Shown one piece after another: positions 1 through 8,845 of a stretch of DNA of 64,000 bases. Source of the DNA: Litoreibacter janthinus. GTDB taxonomy: Bacteria; Pseudomonadota; Alphaproteobacteria; Rhodobacterales; Rhodobacteraceae. Under the pieces are notes generated by a model, which was not told the DNA's origin, did no database searches, and saw nothing but the letters and a program-made list of their open reading frames with translations. Positions within the stretch are counted from its first letter, which is position 1. Each line of letters starts with the position of its first letter. The stretch is taken from the NCBI RefSeq assembly GCF_900111945.1, contig NZ_FOYO01000001.1, positions 1,433,751 to 1,497,750 on the forward strand. Reading direction: 5' to 3'. A program made the position numbers and the translations under genes.

Positions 1-391
1 CTGCGGTAACGCGCAAGAGTGCGCCACGATCTGCGGTCTGGGCTTCGCGCAGCGACATCTCGTACGACCCGATCCATTGTAGCGGGATCGCACCGTACTC
101 GGACGACAAGATGCGCATTCCAGGTGTCAGGTCTTCTACTGCGACGGGGCCGTTATCCGTGGATACGATCGCGCCCCGCGCCATGTTGGCGCATGCGCTT
201 TCGATTGCTGGCAGGGCAGGGGCCACAACGGTGTCATATCGGGCGTTTCCGTCCGGCGTGAGCCACGCGATGTTATAAGGGCGGGACATTGCGCGCGTTC
301 GCGGCTGGGCGGCCGCACGATACACAATGGAGTGACCGATGCCAACTTGGGAAGGTGCGAGGTGGGAGGGGACATTCGGGTTATAGGTCAT
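1..391 (-). CDS. Hint (Hedgehog/intein) domain protein, 3' end outside window
   Basis: The reading frame opens with ATG at 391 and stays open to base 1, so at least 130 N-terminal residues are present and the C-terminus is missing. After about 65 residues it shows the opening of a Hint_2-type fold: MARGAIVSTDNGPVAVEDL, then a TPGMRI turn and PLQWIGSYE. Small proteins with this module are common in Rhodobacterales and are often of unknown role or linked to secreted proteins; whether this copy can self-splice is unknown. Where the family usually has Cys or Ala-Phe before ARGT, this copy reads ACANMARG. No signal peptide is visible. The two sulfotransferase genes to the right are on the other strand. 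Identity as a Hint protein is fairly sure from the motif; function is not. Confidence 0.7.
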   Translation of the reverse strand, partial: MTYNPNVPSHLAPSQVGIGHSIVYRAAAQPRTRAMSRPYNIAWLTPDGNARYDTVVAPALPAIESACANMARGAIVSTDNGPVAVEDLTPGMRILSSEYGAIPLQWIGSYEMSLREAQTADRGALLRVTA

Positions 392-721
392 GCGTCGTCC
401 CTTTTCAGGTCTTGGCGTGACTGCGTCGGTCCCCACCGGCGCGCAGAACTGCTGGTTGATAATCTGCTAACAATGGCCCGCTGAGCGCCACAAAGTCAAA
501 TTTTCGGGCCTAGTCGCGGCTTGCAGGTGGACAATGCAGTGTTTGCAGATGGCATCGTTTCTGACTTTTGAGAAAGCCTGCCACAATTGGAAAGCTGTGT
601 CGCGCATCGTGGGGAATGGACAGTGGCGAATCGGTCTGTCACAATCAACCTGACACCAATGAGACCCGTTAAAATGAGGCGCGCGGTGCAGGTCACGAGC
701 AAGGATCACATACTCAAGGTC
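392..721. other. Intergenic region between divergent Hint gene and sulfotransferase
   Basis: About 330 bases between the start of the Hint gene and the chosen start of the first sulfotransferase. It should hold both divergent promoters. I see no convincing -35/-10 pair, no strong hairpin and no credible small gene. The forward frame of the sulfotransferase is open back to 587, but the added residues do not look like part of the fold. Confidence 0.4.
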
Positions 722-1471
722 ATGTCTTTGACCCGTTTCCATTTCGTTGCTGGCTTGCCGAAGTCGGGGGCTAGATATTTTGCGTCGTTGCTTGCGCAGA
801 ATTCTCGGTTTTGTGTGTCCAGTGACAGCCCCGCACACAGCGTGTTTTGCCATTTGACCGAAGCTTGGGCGCAGCAGGATGGACCTTTGTCCTTTGTAGA
901 TGCCTCTACGCGCACGGCGCTTTTGCGGGCATCGATGGACGCTGTTCATCACGGGCGTGCGATGGACTCCGTGGTGTTCGATAACAACCCCGAATGGTTG
1001 CCCCATATGGCCTCGCTGGCCGAGTTGTTTCCGTTGTCACGGTTCATTCTTCTGGTGCGCGACCCCGCACGCATCGCCGCGGAAATGGCGCAGGAAACAG
1101 GTGGTGCCCAAACGCCTGCCGCGTTGATGTCGGATCATGGGGTCATCGGAAAGCCCGTTGGGTGCATTCAAGCAGCGCTAACTTCCAAGGCGGCGGAGCG
1201 GTTGCTCTTGATTGATTATGACCGCTTGTTGAGCGATCCAGAGAGAGTGATGAACGCGATGTACTCTTTCTTGGGAGATGTGGTGTTTACACATGACTTC
1301 CGAGCATTGCCGCCTGCAGCGCCTCGTGCTCAACGGATGCCAATGGGGCTCGCGCGTCGTGTGGCCGCAATCGGGGATGGAACGCGACGCCGTATACAGA
1401 AAAACGATTTGCCGATCTGGCGCCGTAGCTCGGGATCGGCCGCTACTATGCTGCTGCCGGAGGCTGGATAA
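722..1471 (+). CDS. Sulfotransferase family protein (PAPS-dependent type)
   Basis: 249 residues from ATG 722, which has AAGG a few bases upstream. The frame is open further back to 587, but the fold begins right at this start. Residues 8-20 (FVAGLPKSGARYF) resemble the 5'-phosphosulfate-binding loop of sulfotransferases, and FILLVRDPARIA near residue 110 resembles the 3'-phosphate-binding segment. The family moves sulfate from PAPS to carbohydrates, lipids or other small acceptors. LLIDYDRLLSDPERVMNAMYSFLG near 185-205 is typical of the C-terminal half of this fold. The next gene carries the same domain, so the two may act in one modification pathway; the acceptor is unknown. The loop has Ala where the usual motif has Thr (SGTT), so activity is not assured. 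Confidence 0.7.
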   Translation: MSLTRFHFVAGLPKSGARYFASLLAQNSRFCVSSDSPAHSVFCHLTEAWAQQDGPLSFVDASTRTALLRASMDAVHHGRAMDSVVFDNNPEWLPHMASLAELFPLSRFILLVRDPARIAAEMAQETGGAQTPAALMSDHGVIGKPVGCIQAALTSKAAERLLLIDYDRLLSDPERVMNAMYSFLGDVVFTHDFRALPPAAPRAQRMPMGLARRVAAIGDGTRRRIQKNDLPIWRRSSGSAATMLLPEAG

Positions 1472-1523
1472 GCCGCGCGGTGGGTGCTAGCAGTCCAGAA
1501 AATCCAGCGGGAAGGTCGCATCT

Positions 1524-3197
1524 ATGGCAAATTTGAGCAATCAGCAGATCAAAGACCTGTTTGCCAAGGCGCGTCACGCTCAAGAAAAAGGCCAGCTTGA
1601 CGATGCCGAACGCGGCTACAAACGGCTTTTGAAAAGCGCTCCGAACTTACCGGAGGTGAACTTCAATCTTGGGGAAATCTTCGCACTCCGCGGCAAATTT
1701 GCTGAAGCTGCCGACCGTTTTGAAGTCGCTTTGAAGCTGCGTCCAAACGAACCTGCCATCTGGGCGAGCTATCTGAATTTGGCAGCCAAGCACCCCAATC
1801 CTAAGAACTTTGACCTGCTGCGCGAACGCGCGAGGCCCGTTCTGGGGGCGACCGCGGCGTTTGCTTTCTTCGAAGGCGTCGCGTCACGGCGCGATGAAAA
1901 GTGGAAGGAGGCGGCGGGATTCTTCAAATCCGCGATTGAATCAGGCTTTCGGCAAGCCCGCGTGTACGCGGAATATGGCTCCACTTTGGTAGAGCTGAAA
2001 CAGTTTGATCTCGCGATGGAACAGTTCGATAAGGGGCTTTCTGCGTCGCCAGAAAACGATGTGCTGCTGTTCCGGAAAGCCAGCTTGCTGCAATCTATGG
2101 GGCGTATCGACGAGGCCCGAACCGCTGTTCAGCGCGCGATCAAACAGGTGCCAAACGCGGGTGCCTACCACGCTCTATACGCCTCTTTGACCAAAATGGG
2201 GGCGGATGACCCAAACATTGCAGTGATGAAGACTGCTTTGAAGTCGAAGCGGGCCGGCGACGGTGAAATCCCATCTGTGGCCTATGCGCTTGCCAAGGCA
2301 ATGGAAGACAGTGGTCAGTTCGGCAAGGTGTTCAATTATCTCAATATTGCCAACACAGCGCTGGCAAAGACATATCCGTATGATGTGCCTGCGGTCAAAG
2401 CGAGCGCGGAGCGCATTCGTGACTTGTACGACCAAATCAAGGAGTTGGACGGCCCGATCTGCGCAGCCTCCCCCATCTTCGTGACGGGTGCCCCGCGGTC
2501 CGGCACGACCTTGGTCGAGCAGATACTGGCGTCGCATTCGAAAGTCGAAGGCGGCGGCGAGTTAGGCATAGTCCAGCCGAAGTTCTCAAACCTGATCAGC
2601 GGCCCTGACAGCGAATGGGGGGGGGATGGGATGGCCCTATTGACCAAATTCACCGCTGCCGCGACTGAATTTGAAGAAGAGCTTAAACGCCGGTTTCCAC
2701 ACGCTCAGGTTGTGACGGATAAGTCGATCTCTAGCTACGCTATTATGGGGTTTTTGGCCAAAGCTATGCCCAACGCGCGGTTTGTGGTGGTGCGCCGCGA
2801 TCCATTTGACAATGCGCTTTCCATCTACAAGAACCAGTTCCGAGAGGGTTTGCACAGATACGCCAACAATCTGGAGCATATCGCGTTTTTCCTCAGGCAA
2901 TTCGAGGACATGGTGGAATTCTGGCGAGAGCAATGTCCCGGCGTCTTCCACGAAATTCGGTATGAAGATTTGATTGCCGAGCCTGAAGCGCAATCGCGGG
3001 CGCTGGTAAAAGCCGTGGGCCTGGATTGGGAAGATAGTTGCTTGTCGTTCTACGAGACCAAGCGGGAAGTTCGCACGCTGTCCGCAACGCAGGTTCGACA
3101 GCCAATGTATTCATCGTCGGTGGGGGCTTGGAAAAAGTTTGACCGCGACATGGCACCGTTTGTGAAGGCTTATGACAACTTGGGGAAAGGTCGGTAA
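1524..3197 (+). CDS. TPR-domain sulfotransferase
   Basis: 557 residues, ATG 1524 preceded by a GGAAGG-type ribosome-binding site. The N-terminal half (about 10-290) is a chain of tetratricopeptide repeats, for example DAERGYKRLLKSAPNLPEVN and EAADRFEVALKLRPNEPAIW. The C-terminal half is a sulfotransferase domain: PIFVTGAPRSGTTLVEQ at about 316-332 is a textbook 5'-phosphosulfate loop, and RFVVVRRDPFDNALSIY at about 418-434 is the 3'-phosphate-binding segment. This TPR plus sulfotransferase layout is widespread in alphaproteobacteria; substrates are mostly unknown, with polysaccharide or peptide sulfation likely. There is no signal peptide, so it acts in the cytoplasm. A run of nine G at 2617-2625 lies in the coding part of the catalytic half and could slip during replication. 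Confidence 0.85.
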   Translation: MANLSNQQIKDLFAKARHAQEKGQLDDAERGYKRLLKSAPNLPEVNFNLGEIFALRGKFAEAADRFEVALKLRPNEPAIWASYLNLAAKHPNPKNFDLLRERARPVLGATAAFAFFEGVASRRDEKWKEAAGFFKSAIESGFRQARVYAEYGSTLVELKQFDLAMEQFDKGLSASPENDVLLFRKASLLQSMGRIDEARTAVQRAIKQVPNAGAYHALYASLTKMGADDPNIAVMKTALKSKRAGDGEIPSVAYALAKAMEDSGQFGKVFNYLNIANTALAKTYPYDVPAVKASAERIRDLYDQIKELDGPICAASPIFVTGAPRSGTTLVEQILASHSKVEGGGELGIVQPKFSNLISGPDSEWGGDGMALLTKFTAAATEFEEELKRRFPHAQVVTDKSISSYAIMGFLAKAMPNARFVVVRRDPFDNALSIYKNQFREGLHRYANNLEHIAFFLRQFEDMVEFWREQCPGVFHEIRYEDLIAEPEAQSRALVKAVGLDWEDSCLSFYETKREVRTLSATQVRQPMYSSSVGAWKKFDRDMAPFVKAYDNLGKGR

Positions 3198-3266
3198 CAC
3201 GGCACAGTCAGGCCAGCTTTAAGCGCTTGCCACTGGTGCCGTGGTATCTGTTTGAACGCCGAGCGT

Positions 3267-3476
3267 TTAGTGAATGGCGCGACGTGTCGGAGTGTTGCGC
3301 CGATACGTGCTTGAGCCATCGGAGATCGCGTCATGCAAGATTTTGGCCAAGCCCGGGGCTTCTTCGGCCAAACGCGTTTTCCAGTTCGGACGCGTGCCAC
3401 GGGCCCATGGCATTGTCACATCGGTAGTGGCGCTTTCTTCTAGCACCCAAGTCATCCAGCGGCTGTTTTTGCCCAT
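3267..3476 (-). CDS. Small conserved-looking protein of unknown function
   Basis: 69 residues from ATG 3476, with a good ribosome-binding site (ACGGAGC) about 8 bases upstream. It is hydrophilic and begins MGKNSRWMTWVLEESA, followed by MPWARGTRP. The compact W/R-rich composition and the clean start suggest a real gene; I believe similar small proteins occur in other Rhodobacterales but cannot name a family. No membrane segment or metal-binding motif is seen. It lies 38 bases after a second small gene on the same strand (3515-3715) and converges with the TPR sulfotransferase. Confidence 0.6.
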   Translation of the reverse strand: MGKNSRWMTWVLEESATTDVTMPWARGTRPNWKTRLAEEAPGLAKILHDAISDGSSTYRRNTPTRRAIH

Positions 3477-3514
3477 TGTTATTGCTCCGTCTCAGATTGT
3501 TTGGGCGCCGCTGC

Positions 3515-3715
3515 TTACTGCTGCTCTTCGGCCCCATTCGATGAATTCGTGTCCCTTTTGGGGACCTCTTTAATCCACCACGTCAATGGGGCATCAGCAT
3601 GTCCTGCTTCAAACTTTCTTAAATTTCTTTGGAGGTAATTGTGGCGCAAAACAACGGCGGCTGTCAGTAACCCGAAGGCCAATAATTCAAGGGTGAAAGA
3701 GAATATGATCTGCAT
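3515..3715 (-). CDS. Small single-pass membrane protein, unknown function
   Basis: 66 residues from ATG 3715. Residues 1-23 (MQIIFSFTLELLAFGLLTAA) form one hydrophobic helix, followed by a basic stretch with RHNYLQRNLRKF and a polar tail ending in EEQQ. The positive residues after the helix suggest an N-out, C-in anchor. The ribosome-binding site is weak. It may be co-transcribed with the 69-residue gene just downstream. I do not recognise a family, and a chance frame cannot be excluded. Confidence 0.45.
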   Translation of the reverse strand: MQIIFSFTLELLAFGLLTAAVVLRHNYLQRNLRKFEAGHADAPLTWWIKEVPKRDTNSSNGAEEQQ

Positions 3716-3803
3716 ATCCCAATTCGTAGCAACGGAAGTTTAAGGCCGGATTAAGGCGACTCTCTGTCACGTCATCGTCACGTTCTACGCTACAATTCCG
3801 TGT

Positions 3804-4556
3804 CTAAAGTTTGATTGTTGCGATAAGCCGACCGTAGTCAGCCTCTTTTTTGTGGACGCTGCGCCGGTAAGAATAAAAGCGTGCGGGGTCGGCATAAGTG
3901 CAGTGCCGCGTCCATTCCGCCTGCACCCCGGCAGAGCGCAAGCGATGCAACCCGTAGGCGGGCAAATCGAATAGCATCCGGTCGCCTTGCCCGTTTGCGA
4001 AGAAACGAGCGTTCTCTGTATCATCGTCATAAAAACGGTCGAAAAACTCGGGGCCCACTTCATAGGCAGCCTGACTGATGCACGGCCCGATGACGGCGAC
4101 GATGCTTTCGCGCGTGGCACCCAAACCAACCATTGCATCAACGGTATTCTCCAGCACACCGCCTATCGCTCCGCCCCAACCCGCATGTGCAGCACCAATG
4201 ACGCCCGCCTCGGCGTCGGCGAACAAAACCGGCTGGCAATCGGCGGTCAATATCCCAAGGGCCACGCCTTGTGTAGCAGATACCATGCCGTCTGCCTTCG
4301 GAGACCCGGACAGCGGAGCATCGACGACAACCACATCTGCGGAGTGGCATTGGTTCACAGAAATCAAATGATCCGGCGCGACCTGCATAGCGTCGGCGAC
4401 GCGGGCGCGGTTGGTCAGCACGGCTTCGGTTTGATCGGATGAGCCTCGTCCGCAGTTGAGCCCCTCAAACACGCCAGAGGAGGCTCCGCCTTTTCTGGTG
4501 AAAAAGCCATGCCTCACGGGGGCGAGGTCATCGGCTGTCAGAATTTCGAGTGTCAT
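3804..4556 (-). CDS. pgeF: Peptidoglycan editing factor PgeF (multicopper-oxidase-like laccase domain)
   Basis: 250 residues. The family (YfiH, formerly DUF152) removes wrongly placed amino acids from cytoplasmic peptidoglycan precursors and also has purine nucleoside and laccase-like activities in some members. The metal-site residues are visible: His71 in NQCHSADV, Cys107 in LTADCQPV and His124 in GAAHAGWGG. RHGFFTRKGG near the start and a RFYSYRR segment near the end are also typical. Its start overlaps the stop of the MidA-like methyltransferase by 4 bases, so it is the last gene of an lgt-midA-pgeF run, an order that recurs in related genomes. Confidence 0.92.
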   Translation of the reverse strand: MTLEILTADDLAPVRHGFFTRKGGASSGVFEGLNCGRGSSDQTEAVLTNRARVADAMQVAPDHLISVNQCHSADVVVVDAPLSGSPKADGMVSATQGVALGILTADCQPVLFADAEAGVIGAAHAGWGGAIGGVLENTVDAMVGLGATRESIVAVIGPCISQAAYEVGPEFFDRFYDDDTENARFFANGQGDRMLFDLPAYGLHRLRSAGVQAEWTRHCTYADPARFYSYRRSVHKKEADYGRLIATIKL

Positions 4557-5617
4557 ATCGATCTCGCAGGGTCAAAACCGGGTGGGAGCGGCGCGCCCTT
4601 CGGCGCAAGTGCAATCGCTTTGAACAGGCTCCCCATTTCTTCGGGGTGCGTCAAGCGCCGATGCGCGGCGATATGCGCGTCCAAGGCCGCCGCTTGCAAG
4701 TTGCGCGCTAAGGCTTGAGCGCGGGGCGTAATGCCAAGGCGTTCCAGAAACACACCCTGCGGCGTCATTTCGCTTGCTTGGCAGAGGCCTGCAGCTTTGG
4801 ACAAGGCCTCAAAGTCGACATGTGCGGTCAGGTCCGCTTGCCCGGGTCGGGAGAGGGGGTCTACGGATGCGTGGTTCTCCAACGCCTGAAACGTGTCACC
4901 AAGCGAGCGCCAGTCTCCATAGTCGATAATCAGGGCGGCCCCGCCTTTGGCCACGCGCGCTGCAATGTCCTCCACGATGGGGCCGGCGGACGGGCAGATT
5001 TCCACCACGTCGTCTGCTCCCGTGTCGGCCAATCGATGGGACAGCGCGTCGATGCGCGTCTCCCCCGTCAGTCCAAAGGCAAGCGCCCCACGGTCCAGCC
5101 CTATATGTCTTTCCCGCCAGCCCGACGCGCCGCGCATGAACTGACGTATGGGTAGTGCGTCGAAAAATTCGTTAGCGACCAAAAGAACCGGCCCATCAGG
5201 AAGGTCCGTGACATGGTCAACCCAAGTCACGTCTGCACCCACCAGTGTCTTCGCCTGAACGTCACGCAAATGCGCGCTGGCCTCAACAAGCACCACCTTG
5301 CGTGGGAACCCTTCGATTTGGGCCGTTACGCGCAACACATCTTTCATTAGTGTTCCTCGGCCGGGGCCAAGTTCTGCCAGATAGGCGGCTGGGCGGCCTT
5401 GGTCCATCCAAGCTTGGGCAAGGCAAAGTCCGAGGAGTTCACCAAACATCTGGCTGATTTCGGGGCTCGTGATGAAGTCCCCGGCAGTGCCAAAAGGATC
5501 GCGGGTTGCGTAATATCCATGCTCGGGATGCAAAAGGCAGGTCTGCATGTAGTCGGCCAGATTCATCGGGCCTTCGGTCGCGATCTGGCGCGCCAACAGG
5601 TCGCGCAGCGCAGTCAA
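4553..5617 (-). CDS. Class I SAM-dependent methyltransferase, MidA/NDUFAF7 (DUF185) family
   Basis: 354 residues if translation starts at TTG 5617, which overlaps the lgt stop (TTGA). This gives the expected N-terminus [19 protein letters not shown] followed by HPEHGYY. The frame is open further upstream, but that part lies inside lgt. An in-frame ATG at 5566 is the alternative. Motifs: [19 protein letters not shown] near 50, and [13 protein letters not shown] near 85, the SAM-binding glycine-rich loop. The mitochondrial homologue NDUFAF7 methylates an arginine of a complex I subunit; the bacterial role is not settled. It sits between lgt and pgeF with overlaps on both sides. Confidence 0.85.
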   Translation of the reverse strand: MTALRDLLARQIATEGPMNLADYMQTCLLHPEHGYYATRDPFGTAGDFITSPEISQMFGELLGLCLAQAWMDQGRPAAYLAELGPGRGTLMKDVLRVTAQIEGFPRKVVLVEASAHLRDVQAKTLVGADVTWVDHVTDLPDGPVLLVANEFFDALPIRQFMRGASGWRERHIGLDRGALAFGLTGETRIDALSHRLADTGADDVVEICPSAGPIVEDIAARVAKGGAALIIDYGDWRSLGDTFQALENHASVDPLSRPGQADLTAHVDFEALSKAAGLCQASEMTPQGVFLERLGITPRAQALARNLQAAALDAHIAAHRRLTHPEEMGSLFKAIALAPKGAPLPPGFDPARSI

Positions 5618-6498
5618 AGCCGCTTGGCCTTTGCGATCAGGGCCAGTCCCAAAAGGATCATGGGGATCGAGAGAATTTGCCCCATCGTCAGGCCGTAACC
5701 GCCTATGTGCCATGCCAGCCCCAACGGATTGCCGTCGCTGACGAATTGCGCATCTGGCTGCCGGAAGAATTCTACAAAGCTACGCGCGAGCCCATAGCCA
5801 ACAAGGAACACACCAATCATCGCGCCAGGCCGCATGAGCCACCCGCGGCGGTAGGCGAGCCAGAGCATCGCGGCCCCCAAAAGGAGCCCTTCAAGCCCTG
5901 CCTCATACAATTGCGAAGGGTGGCGCGCGCAGATGCCTTCAACGCTTGGGCAGTTCTGAGCGGCCTGACCGGGGAATGCGAATGCCCATGGCACATCTGT
6001 GGGACGGCCCCATAGCTCTGCGTTGATGAAATTGGCAAGTCGTCCGAGCATCAAACCCGGTGCCGCGGACACGGCAACAGCATCCCCCACGCGCATGGCG
6101 GGGAGCTTGTATTTCCAGCAATAGGCCAAGGCAGCGACGACCACGCCAAGGAAACCGCCATGGAAGGACATCCCGCCCTCCCAGACCTTCAGGATTTCGA
6201 CAGGGTGGGAGATGTAGTAGCTTGGCTGGTAGAAAAATACGAAGCCCAAACGTCCGCCCAGCACGACCCCGAGGATGATCCAGGTGAGCAAATCCTCGGG
6301 TTGCTCTTTGGTCATCGGCGGGCCACCTGCCCCCCAAAGCGCAGGGCGTTTTACAAGTCCGACGACGATGCGCCACGCAATGATAAGGCCCACGATATAG
6401 GCGAGCGCGTACCAGCGTAGCGAGAAGGCGAAGCTGCCTAACTCGAGCGTGAAAATCTCAGGGCTGATATCGGGGAAAGGAAGGGCAAAGACTGTCAT
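5614..6498 (-). CDS. lgt: Prolipoprotein diacylglyceryl transferase
   Basis: 294 residues from ATG 6498 ([12 protein letters not shown]). The frame continues upstream to 6687, but that part overlaps the divergent UbiK-like gene and is not conserved-looking. Lgt moves a diacylglyceryl group from phosphatidylglycerol to the lipobox cysteine of prolipoproteins in the inner membrane. Several hydrophobic helices are evident. The family signature is clear as [17 protein letters not shown], together with [10 protein letters not shown] and RHPSQLYEA, which carry conserved catalytic-region residues. It heads the lgt-midA-pgeF run and diverges from the UbiK-like gene across about 90 bases. Confidence 0.96.
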   Translation of the reverse strand: MTVFALPFPDISPEIFTLELGSFAFSLRWYALAYIVGLIIAWRIVVGLVKRPALWGAGGPPMTKEQPEDLLTWIILGVVLGGRLGFVFFYQPSYYISHPVEILKVWEGGMSFHGGFLGVVVAALAYCWKYKLPAMRVGDAVAVSAAPGLMLGRLANFINAELWGRPTDVPWAFAFPGQAAQNCPSVEGICARHPSQLYEAGLEGLLLGAAMLWLAYRRGWLMRPGAMIGVFLVGYGLARSFVEFFRQPDAQFVSDGNPLGLAWHIGGYGLTMGQILSIPMILLGLALIAKAKRL

Positions 6499-6590
6499 GC
6501 GCGCTTGGTGCGCTGAGGCTGCGACGAAGTCAACCTTGTGCGCAGCCCCGAGCCAACCCATATAGGGGCCAATGACGAAGGAGTGACCCA

Positions 6591-6854
6591 ATGCAGACCC
6601 GCAACAAGTTTTTCGACGACATGTCGCAGCTGATGACCAACGCCATGGGCGTGGCGCAAGGGGCCAAGACAGAGGCCGACAATGCAATGAAGTCCATGAT
6701 GGACCGTTGGCTGGCGGATCGCGACTTTGTAACGCGTGACGAATTCGAGGCGGTTCGCCTCATGGCCCAAAAGGCGCGCGAAGAGAACGAAGCCTTGAAG
6801 GCCCGTCTCGACGCGCTGGAAGCCAAGAAAAAGCCAGCTTCTAAAAAGGCCTAG
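6591..6854 (+). CDS. UbiK-type accessory factor (BMFP/YqiC family)
   Basis: 87 residues, ATG 6591 with GGAG upstream. The protein is a short helical coiled coil: [19 protein letters not shown], then [17 protein letters not shown], then a long charged helix ([17 protein letters not shown]) and a lysine-rich tail. This is the usual layout of the BMFP/YqiC group, trimeric membrane-associated proteins; UbiK of E. coli helps the Ubi complex make ubiquinone under oxygen. In alphaproteobacteria the role is inferred. Its stop overlaps that of the convergent MsrQ-like gene by 4 bases. Confidence 0.85.
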   Translation: MQTRNKFFDDMSQLMTNAMGVAQGAKTEADNAMKSMMDRWLADRDFVTRDEFEAVRLMAQKAREENEALKARLDALEAKKKPASKKA

Positions 6855-7465
6855 ACGGCAGCTGCCTGCTTGTTGCGGGGGCGGCCGTACCAGAACCAGA
6901 CACGGTAGGCCTCTAGCAGGGCTAAGGGAGCGAAATGCACGATCGCACCCATTGGGGATTCCCAATTGTGCAGCGCTGCCCAGTGGACCAACGTCAGCAC
7001 AGCGGCGGCATATGTCCAGCGTTGCAGGCGTTTCCAGCCCGTCCCCATGCGACGCACGAAATAATCCATCGACGTTACCGCGAGCGGAATGAAGATTGCG
7101 AAAGCCAGCCATCCCGTCCAGATGTAAAGGCGCGGCGCCTCGTCAAGGATGCGCTGGAGGGTGGCCACGTCCACGACGTAGTACACTGTGTGCAATAGGG
7201 CGTAGCCAAAGGCCGCCACTCCGAAATAGCGGCGGTTTTTCTTGAGCCAGAGCGGGCCCCTCCAGCCTTTGAACAGCAACGTCAGCGGTGTCGCCATCAT
7301 CGTGATGATGAGCAATCGGGCAGAGGTTTCGCCGGACGGGTGCAAAAGCTTGTGTATAACGCGGGCGTCATCGGAGGTCAGGGAACTCCACATCATCAAA
7401 ACAGCAGGAACGGAAAGAAGCGCCCATAGCCAATAAGGCGAGACTCGGCGGAAAAGAGTAGACAT
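6851..7465 (-). CDS. Ferric-reductase-like membrane protein, MsrQ/YedZ type
   Basis: 204 residues from ATG 7465; a TTG four codons upstream is less likely. Six hydrophobic helices are evident. Candidate haem-ligand histidines lie in VIHKLLHP, YALLHTVYYV and LVHWAALHNW. The sequence WRGPLWLKKNRRYFGVAAF between helices is typical of the MsrQ family, the haem b quinol-oxidising partner of the periplasmic methionine sulfoxide reductase MsrP. No msrP lies nearby, so its partner is elsewhere or it has another electron acceptor. Confidence 0.78.
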   Translation of the reverse strand: MSTLFRRVSPYWLWALLSVPAVLMMWSSLTSDDARVIHKLLHPSGETSARLLIITMMATPLTLLFKGWRGPLWLKKNRRYFGVAAFGYALLHTVYYVVDVATLQRILDEAPRLYIWTGWLAFAIFIPLAVTSMDYFVRRMGTGWKRLQRWTYAAAVLTLVHWAALHNWESPMGAIVHFAPLALLEAYRVWFWYGRPRNKQAAAV

Positions 7466-7549
7466 AACGAAATCCAAATTCAGTGTGCGTTTTGGTTACA
7501 CGGCCCTGATCTTGGTTTCCGTCGCGCGAACCGATGATTTTTTTCGCCG

Positions 7550-8710
7550 TTACCAGATGTCTTTGTAAAGCTGCACAATTTCGGCTTCCGTTGGGACGCG
7601 CGGATTGTTTTGCGGGGATCCGGACGCCAGCGCCTGCTGCGCCATGACCGGCAATGTGGCGAAGTAACGATCCTTGTCCAATCCTTGTGCGGAAGGTGCG
7701 GGAACCCGCAAGTCGTCGTTGAGGCGTCGCAACCCTTCAACCAGCTTGCCGCAAGCGACTGCGTCGCTGTCGCTACTGGTCGCCATGTTCATGACTCGCG
7801 CGCAATCAGCGTAGCGACGTGACGCATGATCGATAGAGAATGCCGTGACTGCGGGAAGCAGCATCGCGTTGGACAAGCCGTGCGCAACGTGGAAATGGGC
7901 ACCGATGGGGCGGCTCATGCCATGGACCAGAGCAACAGACGCATTGGAGAACGCCATTCCCGCTTGGCTCGCTGCAAGCATGAGACCTTCGCGCGCCTGT
8001 GCATTGGAGCCGTCCATGCAGGCCGCGCGAACATGCTTTGCGATCAGCGGCATCGCAGACAGCGCGAACGCGTCCGTGTAGGCGAACGCCTTACGGGAGA
8101 CATAGGCCTCCATAGCGTGGGTAAGGCTGTCCACAGCGGTGTCGGCAGTGATGCGCCATGGCTTTGTAACTGTGAACTCCCAATCAATGATTGCAGCGGT
8201 CGCGACAGCGGCCAAGCCGGACAGGTTGTATTTTTCAGTTTTCACGGTGTCGGTGATTACGCACCAACGCGTAAGCTCTGAGCCTGTGCCGCCCGTGGTC
8301 GGAATGAGAATCGTGGGCGGCCCGCACTTGTCAATCTGCGTGGGGGCCTTGTAGTCCCGAACGTGACCGGGATTGACTGACATGAAGGAAATAGCCTTCG
8401 CCGTGTCCATCGGAGATCCGCCGCCAAGCCCGATGATGCAGTCGAATTCAGCTGCACCAAACGCCGCGAGACCTTCTTCTAGGCAGGTGTCGGTCGGATC
8501 CTCGATCACGCCGTCGAAGATGCCGTAAGGAATTCCTGCGGCGTCCAGGCCATCTGTTACCTTGGCCACATGGCCCAGTTCGACAAGGGTTTTGTCCGTC
8601 ACAATGAGGGGTCTAGACAGCCCTAACTGGGTCAGAACATCACCGGTTTCCGCTGAGACGCCGCCACCGATCCGAATGATGCGCGGGGATTGCACACGTC
8701 CAATTGTCAT
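7550..8710 (-). CDS. Iron-containing (type III) alcohol dehydrogenase
   Basis: 386 residues from ATG 8710, with GGAGG 9 bases upstream. The NAD-binding motif GLGGGSPMDTAKA is at about 98-110. Metal-ligand regions are visible as DSLTHAMEAYVS and, later, ALVHGMSRPIGAHFHVAHG with several histidines. The family oxidises primary alcohols or reduces aldehydes with NAD(P) and Fe2+ or another divalent metal. The substrate cannot be read from sequence. It stands alone and diverges from an amino-acid binding-protein gene. Confidence 0.9.
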   Translation of the reverse strand: MTIGRVQSPRIIRIGGGVSAETGDVLTQLGLSRPLIVTDKTLVELGHVAKVTDGLDAAGIPYGIFDGVIEDPTDTCLEEGLAAFGAAEFDCIIGLGGGSPMDTAKAISFMSVNPGHVRDYKAPTQIDKCGPPTILIPTTGGTGSELTRWCVITDTVKTEKYNLSGLAAVATAAIIDWEFTVTKPWRITADTAVDSLTHAMEAYVSRKAFAYTDAFALSAMPLIAKHVRAACMDGSNAQAREGLMLAASQAGMAFSNASVALVHGMSRPIGAHFHVAHGLSNAMLLPAVTAFSIDHASRRYADCARVMNMATSSDSDAVACGKLVEGLRRLNDDLRVPAPSAQGLDKDRYFATLPVMAQQALASGSPQNNPRVPTEAEIVQLYKDIW

Positions 8711-8845
8711 CTGTCGATCCTCCATCGGGTCCAAGCGCTACCGCTGGAAACCTGTCCTGCCTTGGTTGAAGTTGCAAGCCACCTTGCCTTCCCCCGCATC
8801 GGTCACATAGGCTCTGCAGGTCTACATCATCAGGGAACCTGACCC

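Noticed and set aside
467..1006. Minus-strand open frame of 179 codons at the sulfotransferase start
   Set aside because: It lies antisense to the sulfotransferase, has no family-like motif, and its composition (many His, Arg, Cys) is that of a shadow frame.
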